Below are positions 1 to 8,254 of a stretch of 41,885 nt of DNA, in pieces. The stretch is from positions 1 to 41,885 of the forward strand of contig SUYL01000054.1 in NCBI GenBank assembly GCA_015060445.1. Direction: 5' to 3'. Under the pieces are notes generated by a model, which saw nothing but the letters and a program-made list of their open reading frames with translations, was not told the origin of the DNA and did no database searches. The DNA comes from Bacteroidales bacterium (lineage in GTDB: Bacteria; Bacteroidota; Bacteroidia; Bacteroidales; UBA932). The position numbers and the translations under genes were made by a program. Positions within the stretch are counted from its first letter, which is position 1; the number at the start of each line of letters is the position of its first letter.

Positions 1-54
1 AACTTCCCATCTAATACTTCTGTCCGGTGTCCCCGTCCTTCCGTTTTGGGACCG

Positions 55-84
55 CAAAGATACGCACTTTTTCTTTCCATCCAA
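55..84 (-). promoter_or_regulatory. Bacteroidota-type promoter for a gene lying left of the window
   Basis: On the minus strand TATCTTTG (62-55) fits the Bacteroidota -7 box TAnnTTTG, and a TTGG (84-81) lies 18 nt upstream, close to the usual -33 spacing. It would drive transcription leftward out of the window through at least 50 nt of untranslated leader. The gene served is not visible. The stretch between here and position 243 is otherwise AT-rich and holds no gene. Confidence 0.55.
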
Positions 85-196
85 ATTTTTTTTCAATTAT
101 TTTTTAAAGTTTTTTTACAGCAAAATCTCAACCACCTTATCATCAATAATTTCCATTTGAAAAAAATTTAGAATATGAAATTTCAGAAAAAAGAAT

Positions 197-204
197 TATC
201 TTTG
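197..204 (+). promoter_or_regulatory. Putative -7 box for the 244-3251 gene group
   Basis: TATCTTTG matches the TAnnTTTG -7 consensus about 40 nt before the first ATG at 244. No clear -33 TTG is found at the normal distance. It probably serves the three tightly spaced genes that follow. Confidence 0.5.
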
Positions 205-243
205 AAAGTTACTTTGCATTAAACAGAAGAGAGAAATAAAAAG

Positions 244-972
244 ATGGACAAGAAGGTTATTATAATCCCCACTTACAATGAAAAGGAGAATATTGAGAAG
301 ATTATAAGGAAAGTTTTCTCATTGCCTGAGGATTTTCACATCCTGGTAATTGATGACGGTTCTCCAGACGGCACTGCAAATATAGTGAAGGGATTACAGA
401 AGGAGTTTACCACAAATCTGCACATTCTGGAGAGGAAGGGAAAACTTGGACTTGGAACTGCATATATAAAAGGTTTCAACTGGGCCCTTGAGAACGGATA
501 TGACTACATTTTTGAGATGGATGCAGATTTTTCACATAATCCCGACGATCTTCCGAAACTTTACAATGCCTGCGCCAAGGAGGGTGCGGGACTGGCAATA
601 GGTTCGAGATACTGCAAGGGTATAAGTGTTGTAAACTGGCCTATCGGGAGGGTGATAATGTCATATTATGCCTCCACTTATGTGAGGACAGTCCTTGGAA
701 TGAAAGTTTATGACTGCACTGCAGGGTTCAAATGCTATACAAAGGAACTTTTGGGGAATATAGACCTTGACAAAATACAGATGAAGGGGTATGGTTTCCA
801 GATTGAGATGAAATATAATGCCTATAAACTGGGATATAAGATTCAGGAGGTTCCAATCATATTCATAGACAGGACCGAGGGTACTTCAAAAATGAGTTCG
901 GGAATTTTTGGCGAGGCATTCTGGGGAGTGCTCAAAATGAAATTCCGCAAAATAACCCCCAAAAAGAGATAA
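244..972 (+). CDS. Polyprenol-phosphate mannose synthase-like GT2 glycosyltransferase
   Basis: This is a 242-residue family 2 glycosyltransferase of the dolichol/polyprenol-phosphate mannose synthase (DPM1) type. It is expected to move a sugar from a nucleotide donor to a polyprenyl phosphate carrier at the inner membrane face. Visible motifs are IPTYNEKENI near the N-terminus, DDGSPDGT at about 37-44, the metal-binding MDADFSHNP at about 92-100, GSRY, and the family signature RTEGTSKMS near the C-terminus. There is no C-terminal membrane segment, so it is the soluble DPM1-like form. The ATG at 244 follows an A-rich leader and is the first in-frame start. It is six bases upstream of pyrC, an adjacency I recall as common in Bacteroidota. 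The exact sugar is inferred from family resemblance only. Confidence 0.88.
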   Translation: MDKKVIIIPTYNEKENIEKIIRKVFSLPEDFHILVIDDGSPDGTANIVKGLQKEFTTNLHILERKGKLGLGTAYIKGFNWALENGYDYIFEMDADFSHNPDDLPKLYNACAKEGAGLAIGSRYCKGISVVNWPIGRVIMSYYASTYVRTVLGMKVYDCTAGFKCYTKELLGNIDLDKIQMKGYGFQIEMKYNAYKLGYKIQEVPIIFIDRTEGTSKMSSGIFGEAFWGVLKMKFRKITPKKR

Positions 973-978
973 CGCAAT

Positions 979-2343
979 ATGGTTACACTTATTAAGAACG
1001 GTACAATAGTAAACGAAGGGCTATCTTTTGCAGGTAGCCTTTTGATTGAAGGGAACAGGATATCAAAAATCATAAGGGAATCTGATTTTGATACTCCCGA
1101 CAAATACAGGGAGGCTGTTGAATCAATTGAGGCAGAAAAGAGTGTTGATGCAACAGGAATGCATGTTATGCCGGGGGTAATTGATGACCAGGTGCATTTC
1201 AGGGAGCCGGGCAACACCCAGAAGGCTACCATTGCTTCTGAGAGTGCTGCCGCAGTGCTTGGAGGTGTAACCAGTTTTATGGATATGCCCAACAACAACC
1301 CTCCTACAACCACAAATGAAGCTCTTGAGGGGAAGTTTGCCATTGCTGCCAAAGAAAGCATGGCCAATTACTCGTTTTACCTTGGTGCCACAAATGAAAA
1401 CCTGGAGGAGATAAAGGGGGTTGACACCAAAAAAGTGTGTGGAATTAAGGTGTTCATGGGCTCCTCTACAGGAAATATGCTTGTAAACAACCCCGAAACA
1501 CTTGAGAAGATTTTCCGTGAATCCCCTACCCTCATTGCCACCCACTGTGAGGAGGAGGATATAATAAAGGCCAATATGGCTGCCTGCACAGAGCAGTACG
1601 GGGAGGAGATCCCTTTTGAAATGCACTACAGGATAAGGAGCAGGGAGGCATGCATTGAGTGTACCCGCAGGGCTCTTGACCTGGCAGTCCGCAACCGCAG
1701 CAGGCTTCACATACTGCACATAAGCACTGCAGATGAAATAGAGATGATACGGGAAGCCAGAAAACTGAACCCTATGATTGAGGGAGAGGTATGTGTACAT
1801 TACATGTGGTTCAACTGCAACGATTACGCCACCTACGGCAGCCGGGTAAAGTGCAATCCTGCCATAAAGACTCCTGAAGACATGGAGGCAATAAGAAGGG
1901 CCGTAAAGGAGGGTATAATAAGGGTTGTTGCAACAGACCATGCCCCACACCTGAAGCAGGAGAAGCAGAACAATTATACAAAGGCGCCAAGCGGACTGCC
2001 CCTGATACAGCACAGCCTACAACTGATGCTGGAATTGAGCCGCAAAGGGATATTTACCGTTGAAGATGTGGTGGCAAGGATGTCACACGGCCCGGCAGAT
2101 TGTTTCGGCATAAAAGAGAGGGGATACATAAGGGAAGGGTACTATGCAGACATTACAATTGCAGACCTCAATCTTCCCGACAGCAATACAACATCCCACC
2201 CCGCATATAAATGCGGCTGGAGCCCGTTTGAGGGGATGACATTCTCCAGTACAATTGTACATACATTTACAAACGGTGTACATGTTGTTGAAAACAGCGC
2301 CCTCACCGGAGAGAGGTGTGCCATGGCATTGGAATTTGAATAA
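979..2343 (+). CDS. pyrC: Dihydroorotase
   Basis: This is a 454-residue class I dihydroorotase of the amidohydrolase superfamily, which cyclises carbamoyl-aspartate to dihydroorotate in pyrimidine synthesis. Motifs in order are VHFREPG (72-78), SFMDMPNNNPPTT, GIKVFMGSS with Lys157, ATHCEEE with His189, LHILHIST (His244/His247) and VVATDHAPH with the catalytic-type Asp320. The DMPN segment argues for dihydroorotase rather than hydantoinase or allantoinase. An oddity is that the first residue of the usual HxH metal pair is Gln71 (DDQVHFREPG). I recall the same Gln in other Bacteroidales dihydroorotases, so it is probably a lineage feature rather than inactivation. It lies 6 bases after the glycosyltransferase and 11 bases before the transporter gene, so co-transcription is likely. 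Confidence 0.92.
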   Translation: MVTLIKNGTIVNEGLSFAGSLLIEGNRISKIIRESDFDTPDKYREAVESIEAEKSVDATGMHVMPGVIDDQVHFREPGNTQKATIASESAAAVLGGVTSFMDMPNNNPPTTTNEALEGKFAIAAKESMANYSFYLGATNENLEEIKGVDTKKVCGIKVFMGSSTGNMLVNNPETLEKIFRESPTLIATHCEEEDIIKANMAACTEQYGEEIPFEMHYRIRSREACIECTRRALDLAVRNRSRLHILHISTADEIEMIREARKLNPMIEGEVCVHYMWFNCNDYATYGSRVKCNPAIKTPEDMEAIRRAVKEGIIRVVATDHAPHLKQEKQNNYTKAPSGLPLIQHSLQLMLELSRKGIFTVEDVVARMSHGPADCFGIKERGYIREGYYADITIADLNLPDSNTTSHPAYKCGWSPFEGMTFSSTIVHTFTNGVHVVENSALTGERCAMALEFE

Positions 2344-2354
2344 CGGCAACAATT

Positions 2355-3251
2355 ATGGACAGCAAAGGCAACTACCCACTCTTCTGGACATACACATTCA
2401 CCACATTGGCAATTGTCCTGTGGGGATTCTCTTTCGTATGGACAAATGACATTCTGCAAAGGGGGGTTGCTCCGTTTACATTCCTCTTTGTAAGGCTGTT
2501 CCTGGCAGGCATAATCCTTTATACAGGTTCCCGTCTGGCGGGCAAACTGCAGAAATTAGAGAAGAAGGACTACAAATGGGTTGCCCTTATGGCCTTTTTT
2601 GAGCCATTCATCTATTTTCTTGGTGAGACATACGGCATGAAGGCTACCAACTCTGCAGTTCTGTCTGCGGTAATCATAGCAACCATACCGGTGTTTACCC
2701 TCATGGCAGAGAGGGTTCTGTATAAGGTTCCCCTTACGGTATTCAAGATTTTCGGTACCGCAATAACCATCCCCGGAATCATTATGGTAATCATGAAGGA
2801 TGGTGAAACAGCCTCTGCAGAGCATTTTTATGGAATTGTCCTGCTGTTTATGGCAGTTGTAGGCTCAATAGGATACTCATCTGTGGTAAAGAAATTGTCG
2901 GGAAAATACAACTCCATAACAATAACTACCTACCAGTTTGTAATAGGCTCCATGTTTTTCCTGCCGCTGTTCCTTGCTTTCGGATTGGATGGGCTCAACA
3001 GTACATTCTTTTCCAAAGAGGTTATGGTGCCGCTTCTTGCCCTTACCCTGCTGTGCTCATGTCTCTCATTTGCCTGCTGGGTTGCATCAATCAAGAGGCT
3101 GGGAATGACAAAGACAAGCATTTTTTCTGCCCTTATTCCTGCTGTTTCTGCTGTAGGTGCGGCAATGCTCGGACAAGAAGAGGTTACTTTAATTACAGTA
3201 GCCGGAATTGCTATAGTAATTTCAGGCGTAATCATTGCCCAAAGGAACTAA
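2355..3251 (+). CDS. EamA/DMT-family transporter
   Basis: This 298-residue protein of about ten hydrophobic segments has two EamA repeats, typical of drug/metabolite transporters that export amino acids or other small metabolites. The first repeat starts with TLAIVLWGFSFVWTND, the usual opening of the family. The second repeat follows the mid-protein segment around FYGIVLLFMAVVGSIGYS. The substrate cannot be predicted. It starts 11 bases after pyrC and is probably the last gene of that transcript. Its stop codon overlaps the stop codon of the convergent gene at 3248 by 4 bases, so no terminator fits between the two. Confidence 0.88.
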   Translation: MDSKGNYPLFWTYTFTTLAIVLWGFSFVWTNDILQRGVAPFTFLFVRLFLAGIILYTGSRLAGKLQKLEKKDYKWVALMAFFEPFIYFLGETYGMKATNSAVLSAVIIATIPVFTLMAERVLYKVPLTVFKIFGTAITIPGIIMVIMKDGETASAEHFYGIVLLFMAVVGSIGYSSVVKKLSGKYNSITITTYQFVIGSMFFLPLFLAFGLDGLNSTFFSKEVMVPLLALTLLCSCLSFACWVASIKRLGMTKTSIFSALIPAVSAVGAAMLGQEEVTLITVAGIAIVISGVIIAQRN

Positions 3252-3811
3252 TTGTCTGCACTGCTGCAATACCCCTTTATAAAATCGGGGATCCGTTCAT
3301 CTTTTTCCATTGAAAGTTTCTTCCTTATTCTGGAACACCTTACATTGTATGCATTTTCTGTAAGGTTTTCGGCCGTACAGGTCTGCTGCCATTTGAAACC
3401 CAGATGTATATAGCAGCAGGTCCTCAGTTCAGCCTCTGAAAGCCTGTACTCCCTGGCCATGCTTGAGAGCCGTCCCCCCTCTCCCAAATCAGCAATGTAC
3501 ACTATATCATTGCTCAAATTTCTTATTCCACCGGTAGTAAACTCCTCTACAAGGTAATCTGCAAGCCTGTCCTTGTCTTTAGGATAACTGTTGCATGTAT
3601 GGTACAGGTGCCTGTAAATGTTGTTTATTAAACTGAACCTCTTCACTACCATCTCCTTTATTGCTGGCTGCAATTGTGGGGAAACTCTGAAAGTGATTCC
3701 CGGATGACACATTCTTCTCCTCACTTTGGCAAGCAGGTAAACAGAAACGCCTGCCGTTGCAAGCGAACACAGGGTTATTGCAACCATAACCCAACACAAT
3801 ACTGGATTCAT
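3248..3811 (-). CDS. Membrane-anchored HTH protein, possible short regulator
   Basis: This 187-residue protein has one N-terminal hydrophobic segment (about 5-28) and a C-terminal helix-turn-helix-like region (about 120-170). The C-terminal pattern (LSEAELRTCCYIHLGF followed by a SRIRKKL motif) resembles the LuxR-like C-terminus of Bacteroidota regulators that carry TPR repeats, a membrane segment and an HTH. Here the TPR sensor part is absent, so it looks like a short form with a membrane anchor and DNA-binding-like tail. The target is unknown. It follows tex by only 6 bases on the same strand and may be co-transcribed with clC and tex. Its end overlaps the convergent transporter gene by 4 bases. 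Confidence 0.6.
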   Translation of the reverse strand: MNPVLCWVMVAITLCSLATAGVSVYLLAKVRRRMCHPGITFRVSPQLQPAIKEMVVKRFSLINNIYRHLYHTCNSYPKDKDRLADYLVEEFTTGGIRNLSNDIVYIADLGEGGRLSSMAREYRLSEAELRTCCYIHLGFKWQQTCTAENLTENAYNVRCSRIRKKLSMEKDERIPDFIKGYCSSADN

Positions 3812-3817
3812 ATAAAG

Positions 3818-5950
3818 TTAAAGCAGTTTTAATTGTATCCTTCCCCTCTTCAAATCCACCTCAAGTACTCTCACCTTTACATGTTGATGCAGTTTTAGAA
3901 TTACGTTAGGATCACTTATAAATTTATCTGACATATTGGAGACATGTATAAGGCCATTCTGTTTTATGCCTATATCTACAAATGCTCCAAAATTTGTAAT
4001 GTTTGTAACTATTCCAGGAAGTTCCATCCCTTGCTTGAGATCCTCAATTGTGCGGATATCTGCAGAGAACTCCAGTACTTTCACATTGGAACGGGGATCC
4101 CTTCCAGGTTTGGCCAACTCCTGAATTATATCATTGAGCGTAGGGATACCCACCTCTTGCGAAACATATTTTTCCAAAACTATTGACCCGGCTTTCTCCT
4201 TATTCCCGACAAGTTCCTCCAATGTCATATTGTTGTCCAATGCCATCTGGGCAACAAGAGCATACCTCTCCGGATGTACAGCGGAGTTGTCGAGAGGATT
4301 ATCGGCACCGGGTATCCTCAGGAAACCGGCCGCCTGCTCAAAGGCCTTTGCTCCCAGTCTCTTTACCTGCAGCAGTTGCTGTCGGGAAGAGAAAGGTCCG
4401 TTCTCATTTCTGAAATCCACTATATTCTGTGCCAGTGCCGGTCCAATTCCGGATACATATGACAACAGATGCCTGCTGGCAGTGTTGAGATTAACTCCCA
4501 CACTGTTTACACAACTTATTACTATATCATCGAGTTTCTCTTTCAGGAGTGTCTGGTCAACATCGTGCTGGTATTGCCCTATACCAAGAGATTTGGGATC
4601 TATCTTCACAAGTTCTGCCAAAGGGTCCATAAGTCTGCGTCCTATTGAAACAGCACCCCTTACAGTAACATCATATTGCGGAAACTCTTCCCGGGCAACA
4701 GGAGACGCAGAATATATTGAAGCGCCATCTTCACTTACAGAATAGACTTTTACATTGGCCGGAAGTGCCAATCTCTTTATAAAGGCCTCTGTCTCCCTGG
4801 CAGCCGTTCCGTTTCCAATGGCAATAACCTCCACTTTATATGACTGAACCATATTGGAGATCTTTTTCATTGCCATAACCTTCTCGTTTGCAGGAGGATG
4901 AGGATATATTGTATCATTATGCAGCAGTTCTCCATTAGCCCCAAGACATACAACCTTGCACCCGGTCCTGAATCCCGGATCTATAGCAAGTGTCCTCTTT
5001 TCACCTACCGGTGCAGCCAAAAGCAACTGTCTCAGATTCTCTCCAAATACTTTAATGGAATCAAGATCTGCTTTCTCCTTGGCCAGCCTTATGGTTTCAT
5101 TCTCAATTGAGGGATGCAGAAGGCGTTTAATGGAATCATCAACTGCAAGATCCAACTGCTCAAACAATTTGAACGTATTGCATTTGGCTCCATTATAGAG
5201 AAATCTGTTCACTATTTTTTTCACAATCTGCTGGTCGGCTTCCAGTTTGACATTCAGAACCCCCTCCTGCTGGCCTCTCAGCAATGCAAGTAGTCTGTGG
5301 GAAGGTATTCTTGCCAATGGCTCCGAGAAATCATAGTAATTTGAGAACTTCTCCCCTTCATCCCCCTTTCCTCTGGCCATTTTTGACAATATCCTGGAAT
5401 TCCTGCAATAAAAATCCCTTACCTGTTGGCGGATATCAGCCCTTTCTGCTACAGTCTCTGCAATAATATCCCTTGCACCCTGCAATACAGACTCCCTATT
5501 GGGAAGGTCACCATTGATATAAGAAGAGACAACAGAATCAAAATTTGCCACATCAAATGTAAGCATCTGCAATGCAAGAGGCTCAAGCCCTTTCTCCTTT
5601 GCCATGGTTGCGCGGGTCCTCCTCTTTGGCTTGTAGGGCATATAGATATCCTCCAAATCCTGCATGGCAATGCACGACGCTATCTCCTTCTCCAGTTGCC
5701 CTGTGAGTTGTCCCTGCTCCTGTATGCTCTTTAGGACACCCTCCTTCCTTTTTTCCAGTTCTTCAAACTTGCCGCACCAATGCTTTATCTGGGCAACCTG
5801 AACCTCATCCAACTGCCCTGTACGCTCTTTCCTGTACCTGCTTATGAACGGTACAGTTGCCCCTTCTTCCAGAAGTTGTACACAATGCTCCACCTGCCAT
5901 TCATTTACAGCAAGTATTCCCGATATATGTTTTATATACAGTTTCTTCAT
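3818..5950 (-). CDS. tex: Tex-family RNA-binding transcription accessory protein
   Basis: This is a Tex/YqgF-type nucleic-acid-binding protein of 710 residues, close to the usual family length. The N-terminal helical Tex region includes a VPFISRYRKERTG motif. A YqgF/RNase H-like domain follows from about residue 320 (LAIDPGFRTGCKVV), then helix-hairpin-helix repeats (VSGIGPALAQNIVDFR, then VKRLGAKAFEQAAGFLRI), and a C-terminal S1 domain (GIVTNITNFGAFVDIG, GLIHVSNMSD). I chose the ATG at 5950. A longer frame reaches a TTG at 5962, but that adds only four residues, overlaps the clC stop, and the AGGAG just upstream of the ATG fits the shorter start. It begins 8 bases after clC, so translational coupling is likely. 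Confidence 0.93.
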   Translation of the reverse strand: MKKLYIKHISGILAVNEWQVEHCVQLLEEGATVPFISRYRKERTGQLDEVQVAQIKHWCGKFEELEKRKEGVLKSIQEQGQLTGQLEKEIASCIAMQDLEDIYMPYKPKRRTRATMAKEKGLEPLALQMLTFDVANFDSVVSSYINGDLPNRESVLQGARDIIAETVAERADIRQQVRDFYCRNSRILSKMARGKGDEGEKFSNYYDFSEPLARIPSHRLLALLRGQQEGVLNVKLEADQQIVKKIVNRFLYNGAKCNTFKLFEQLDLAVDDSIKRLLHPSIENETIRLAKEKADLDSIKVFGENLRQLLLAAPVGEKRTLAIDPGFRTGCKVVCLGANGELLHNDTIYPHPPANEKVMAMKKISNMVQSYKVEVIAIGNGTAARETEAFIKRLALPANVKVYSVSEDGASIYSASPVAREEFPQYDVTVRGAVSIGRRLMDPLAELVKIDPKSLGIGQYQHDVDQTLLKEKLDDIVISCVNSVGVNLNTASRHLLSYVSGIGPALAQNIVDFRNENGPFSSRQQLLQVKRLGAKAFEQAAGFLRIPGADNPLDNSAVHPERYALVAQMALDNNMTLEELVGNKEKAGSIVLEKYVSQEVGIPTLNDIIQELAKPGRDPRSNVKVLEFSADIRTIEDLKQGMELPGIVTNITNFGAFVDIGIKQNGLIHVSNMSDKFISDPNVILKLHQHVKVRVLEVDLKRGRIQLKLL

Positions 5951-5958
5951 CTCTCCTA

Positions 5959-7725
5959 TCAATCATGTGACACCTGCTGCAACTGCTCCCTGTACGCAGA
6001 GAAAATCTTGGATTTTGATACAAAACCCATATAATTCCCCGTTTCATCAACAACAGGAAGGTTCCATGCACCAGTAAACTCAAACTTGTTCATTACACTC
6101 TCCATTTTCTCCTTGCAATAGACAAATTCCGGCACCTGCTTCATAAAGGTATAAATATGCCTATCATATTTATCTTTGTCAAACATTATCTCCCTCACAT
6201 CATCAAGGAAAACAATACCCTGCATTTTACCGGCACCGTTAACTACCGGAAAAATGTTCCTGTGCGAATGTGCAATCACCTTAACCAGGTCTCCCAGAGT
6301 CTGGTTAACTCCTATCGTAGAAAAGTCATTCTCAATAAGTTCATCGGTTTTAAGGAGGGTAAGTACAGCCTGGTCCGAATCATGTGTAAGCAGATCTCCC
6401 TGTTTTGCTATACGTTTGGTATAGATTGAATATGGCTCATATATCCTTATTGTTGCAAATGAGACAGCCGATGTAATGATAAGGGGCATAAGGAGTGTAT
6501 ATCCACCTGTAATCTCCGCTATAAGGAAGATTGCCGTAAGGGGTGCCTGCATTACTCCAGCCATAAGCCCCGCCATTCCAACAAGGACGAAATTTGCCTC
6601 CGGCAGCATATGTATATCCATCAGGTTAACACTTCTGGCCACAATGAAACCAAGAATTCCTCCCATGAACAATGTAGGACCAAATGTACCTCCCACACCA
6701 CCTCCGGCATTGGTAAATGACATGGAGAAGACCTTAAGGAAAAATACACCAACAAAGAAGATTGGGACAACCCATTCCATTGTAAGGAGCCTTGTAAAGA
6801 ACGATGTTCCTACCGCTCCCTCTGAATTGTTCATAAGGAGATCTGTAAGTACTCCATAACCCTCACCGTACAGCGGAGGGAAAATGAATATGAGCAAGCC
6901 AAGACATCCGGCAGAAATAAGCCATCTTCTGCCAGTCCGTTTTATCCCTTTAATCTTATCTTCAAGCCACAGGGTAGTTCTGGTGAAATAGAGCGATGCA
7001 TAACCGCATATTACGCCAAAAAGGATATAGAAAGGGAGATTCCCTATAGAAAACGGGGTAAGATCATTCTCAAAGGCCACGGTACTGCCCAGAAAACAAT
7101 ATGAGACAGTGGTTGCGGTAATGGATGAAATTACAAACGGGAGCAATGATGTCATTGATATATTGAAAAGCAATATCTCCAGCGTAAACAGCACCCCCGC
7201 CATAGGGGCTTTGAATATGCCGGCCACTGCACCGGCAGCACCACATCCAAGGAGTATTGTCATGTTCTTGTATGACAATCCCAATGCACGTGCAACATTA
7301 GATCCTATTGCAGCACCTGTATATACAATTGGGGCCTCTGCTCCAACAGAGCCACCAAAACCTATGGTTACAGAACTGGCCGCAACAGATGTCCAAGTAT
7401 TGTGGGCCTTTATCTTGGATTCATTTTTTGAAACCGCCAAAAGCACTTTGGTTACACCATGGCCTATATTGTCCTTTACAATGAATTTTACAAACAGCAG
7501 TGCCAGAAGCATACCTATGCCCGGATACAGCAAATAGAGAAAACTGTCTACAGGAGTGTTGAACCATCCGGTAAGTATCCACTCCACAAAATGGACAAGT
7601 TGCTTGAGCACTACAGCGGCAATTCCACTTCCCAATCCAACCACCAGAGCCAGCACTATAAGCAATCTGCTTTCAGGAATACCTCCAGCGTATGACTTTA
7701 TCTTATATAACAAACTTTTGAACAT
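5959..7725 (-). CDS. ClC-family chloride channel/antiporter with CBS domains
   Basis: This 588-residue membrane protein has the ClC voltage-gated chloride channel fold (about residues 20-430) followed by two CBS domains (about 445-580) for cytoplasmic regulation. The selectivity and gating motif appears as GGSVGAEAP, with Glu130 at the place of the gating glutamate of exchangers. The second filter motif is GGTFGPTLFMGG. Retention of the glutamate is compatible with proton-coupled exchange, but a second proton glutamate was not located, so channel versus antiporter is open. The ATG at 7725 gives a short basic N-terminus before the first helix. It precedes tex by a few bases, and this pairing with an RNA-binding factor has no obvious functional logic. 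Confidence 0.92.
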   Translation of the reverse strand: MFKSLLYKIKSYAGGIPESRLLIVLALVVGLGSGIAAVVLKQLVHFVEWILTGWFNTPVDSFLYLLYPGIGMLLALLFVKFIVKDNIGHGVTKVLLAVSKNESKIKAHNTWTSVAASSVTIGFGGSVGAEAPIVYTGAAIGSNVARALGLSYKNMTILLGCGAAGAVAGIFKAPMAGVLFTLEILLFNISMTSLLPFVISSITATTVSYCFLGSTVAFENDLTPFSIGNLPFYILFGVICGYASLYFTRTTLWLEDKIKGIKRTGRRWLISAGCLGLLIFIFPPLYGEGYGVLTDLLMNNSEGAVGTSFFTRLLTMEWVVPIFFVGVFFLKVFSMSFTNAGGGVGGTFGPTLFMGGILGFIVARSVNLMDIHMLPEANFVLVGMAGLMAGVMQAPLTAIFLIAEITGGYTLLMPLIITSAVSFATIRIYEPYSIYTKRIAKQGDLLTHDSDQAVLTLLKTDELIENDFSTIGVNQTLGDLVKVIAHSHRNIFPVVNGAGKMQGIVFLDDVREIMFDKDKYDRHIYTFMKQVPEFVYCKEKMESVMNKFEFTGAWNLPVVDETGNYMGFVSKSKIFSAYREQLQQVSHD

Positions 7726-7757
7726 ACAGTTACATTAGGTTACAACATACAAATCTA

Positions 7758-7794
7758 ATAAAAAAAAATTGGGTACGCAATTGCGTACCCAACC
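7758..7794 (-). terminator. Rho-independent terminator with a 24-nt perfect palindrome
   Basis: Positions 7769-7792 form a perfect 24-nt palindrome with half-site TTGGGTACGCAA. On the minus strand it is followed directly by a run of nine U residues, which makes it a strong intrinsic terminator for the gene at 7812-8168. Confidence 0.85.
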
Positions 7795-7811
7795 CTATGT
7801 GAATATAAATG

Positions 7812-8168
7812 CTACTCGTCTGAATCATCATCTCCACCAAAAGAGTTGGACCCGTCATCAGGGAATGTCCCGTTCTCTCCTGCACCTTCATCGTCTCCGT
7901 CAACATCTCCAAACAACCCGTTCTCAACATCCTCATAATCGTCTATCTTAACTTCTATTTTTACAAGATAAATTGCATCTGGAATCTCAACGGACACTGC
8001 ATAGAAAAATGACCCGTCAGGTTTGTCTACCTTAAAAAGGTCTCCCATATAATCTGCGTATCCCTTAGGATACTTTTCCTTGAACGCTGCTGCCAATTCT
8101 GGTGACATATTCGCATAACTTACAACCGCTCTCTTCTTCTGGGGTCTTGATGAAGTTTTTGCACACAT
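7812..8168 (-). CDS. Conserved hypothetical protein with acidic tail
   Basis: This is a 118-residue soluble protein with a basic N-terminus (SSRPQKKRAV), a central folded-looking part (about 15-85, with KYPKGYADYMGDLFKVDKPDG and SVEIPDAIYLVKIEVKID) and a strongly acidic, glycine-rich tail of about 30 residues ending in DDDSDE. I recall similar small proteins in other Bacteroidales, but no function is known to me. The charged tail suggests competition for a nucleic-acid or basic-protein partner, which is speculation. It is a single-gene unit with its own terminator (7758-7794) and an upstream region with repeated GTGCAATT words. Confidence 0.75.
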   Translation of the reverse strand: MCAKTSSRPQKKRAVVSYANMSPELAAAFKEKYPKGYADYMGDLFKVDKPDGSFFYAVSVEIPDAIYLVKIEVKIDDYEDVENGLFGDVDGDDEGAGENGTFPDDGSNSFGGDDDSDE

Positions 8169-8211
8169 ATCGTTATCTCTTATTTGTTAGATTATGTTAT
8201 ATCGTTTCTTG

Positions 8212-8230
8212 GTGCAATTATAGTGCAATT
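8212..8230 (-). promoter_or_regulatory. Direct repeat and possible promoter of the 8168 gene
   Basis: GTGCAATT occurs at 8212-8219 and again at 8223-8230, spaced 11 bases start to start. The minus-strand word TATAATTG (8222-8215) is one base off the TAnnTTTG -7 box and lies about 50 nt before the start codon. It could be promoter, operator or both. Confidence 0.3.
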
Positions 8231-8254
8231 TTTCTTATAAAAAAACGATTTTTG

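Noticed and set aside
1123-2013. 296-codon frame on the minus strand, opposite pyrC
   Set aside because: It lies wholly within the well-supported dihydroorotase gene and its translation has no recognisable domain and is Cys- and Tyr-rich noise.
4134-4745. 203-codon frame on the plus strand, opposite tex
   Set aside because: It is a shadow of the Tex gene with low-complexity Ser-rich translation.
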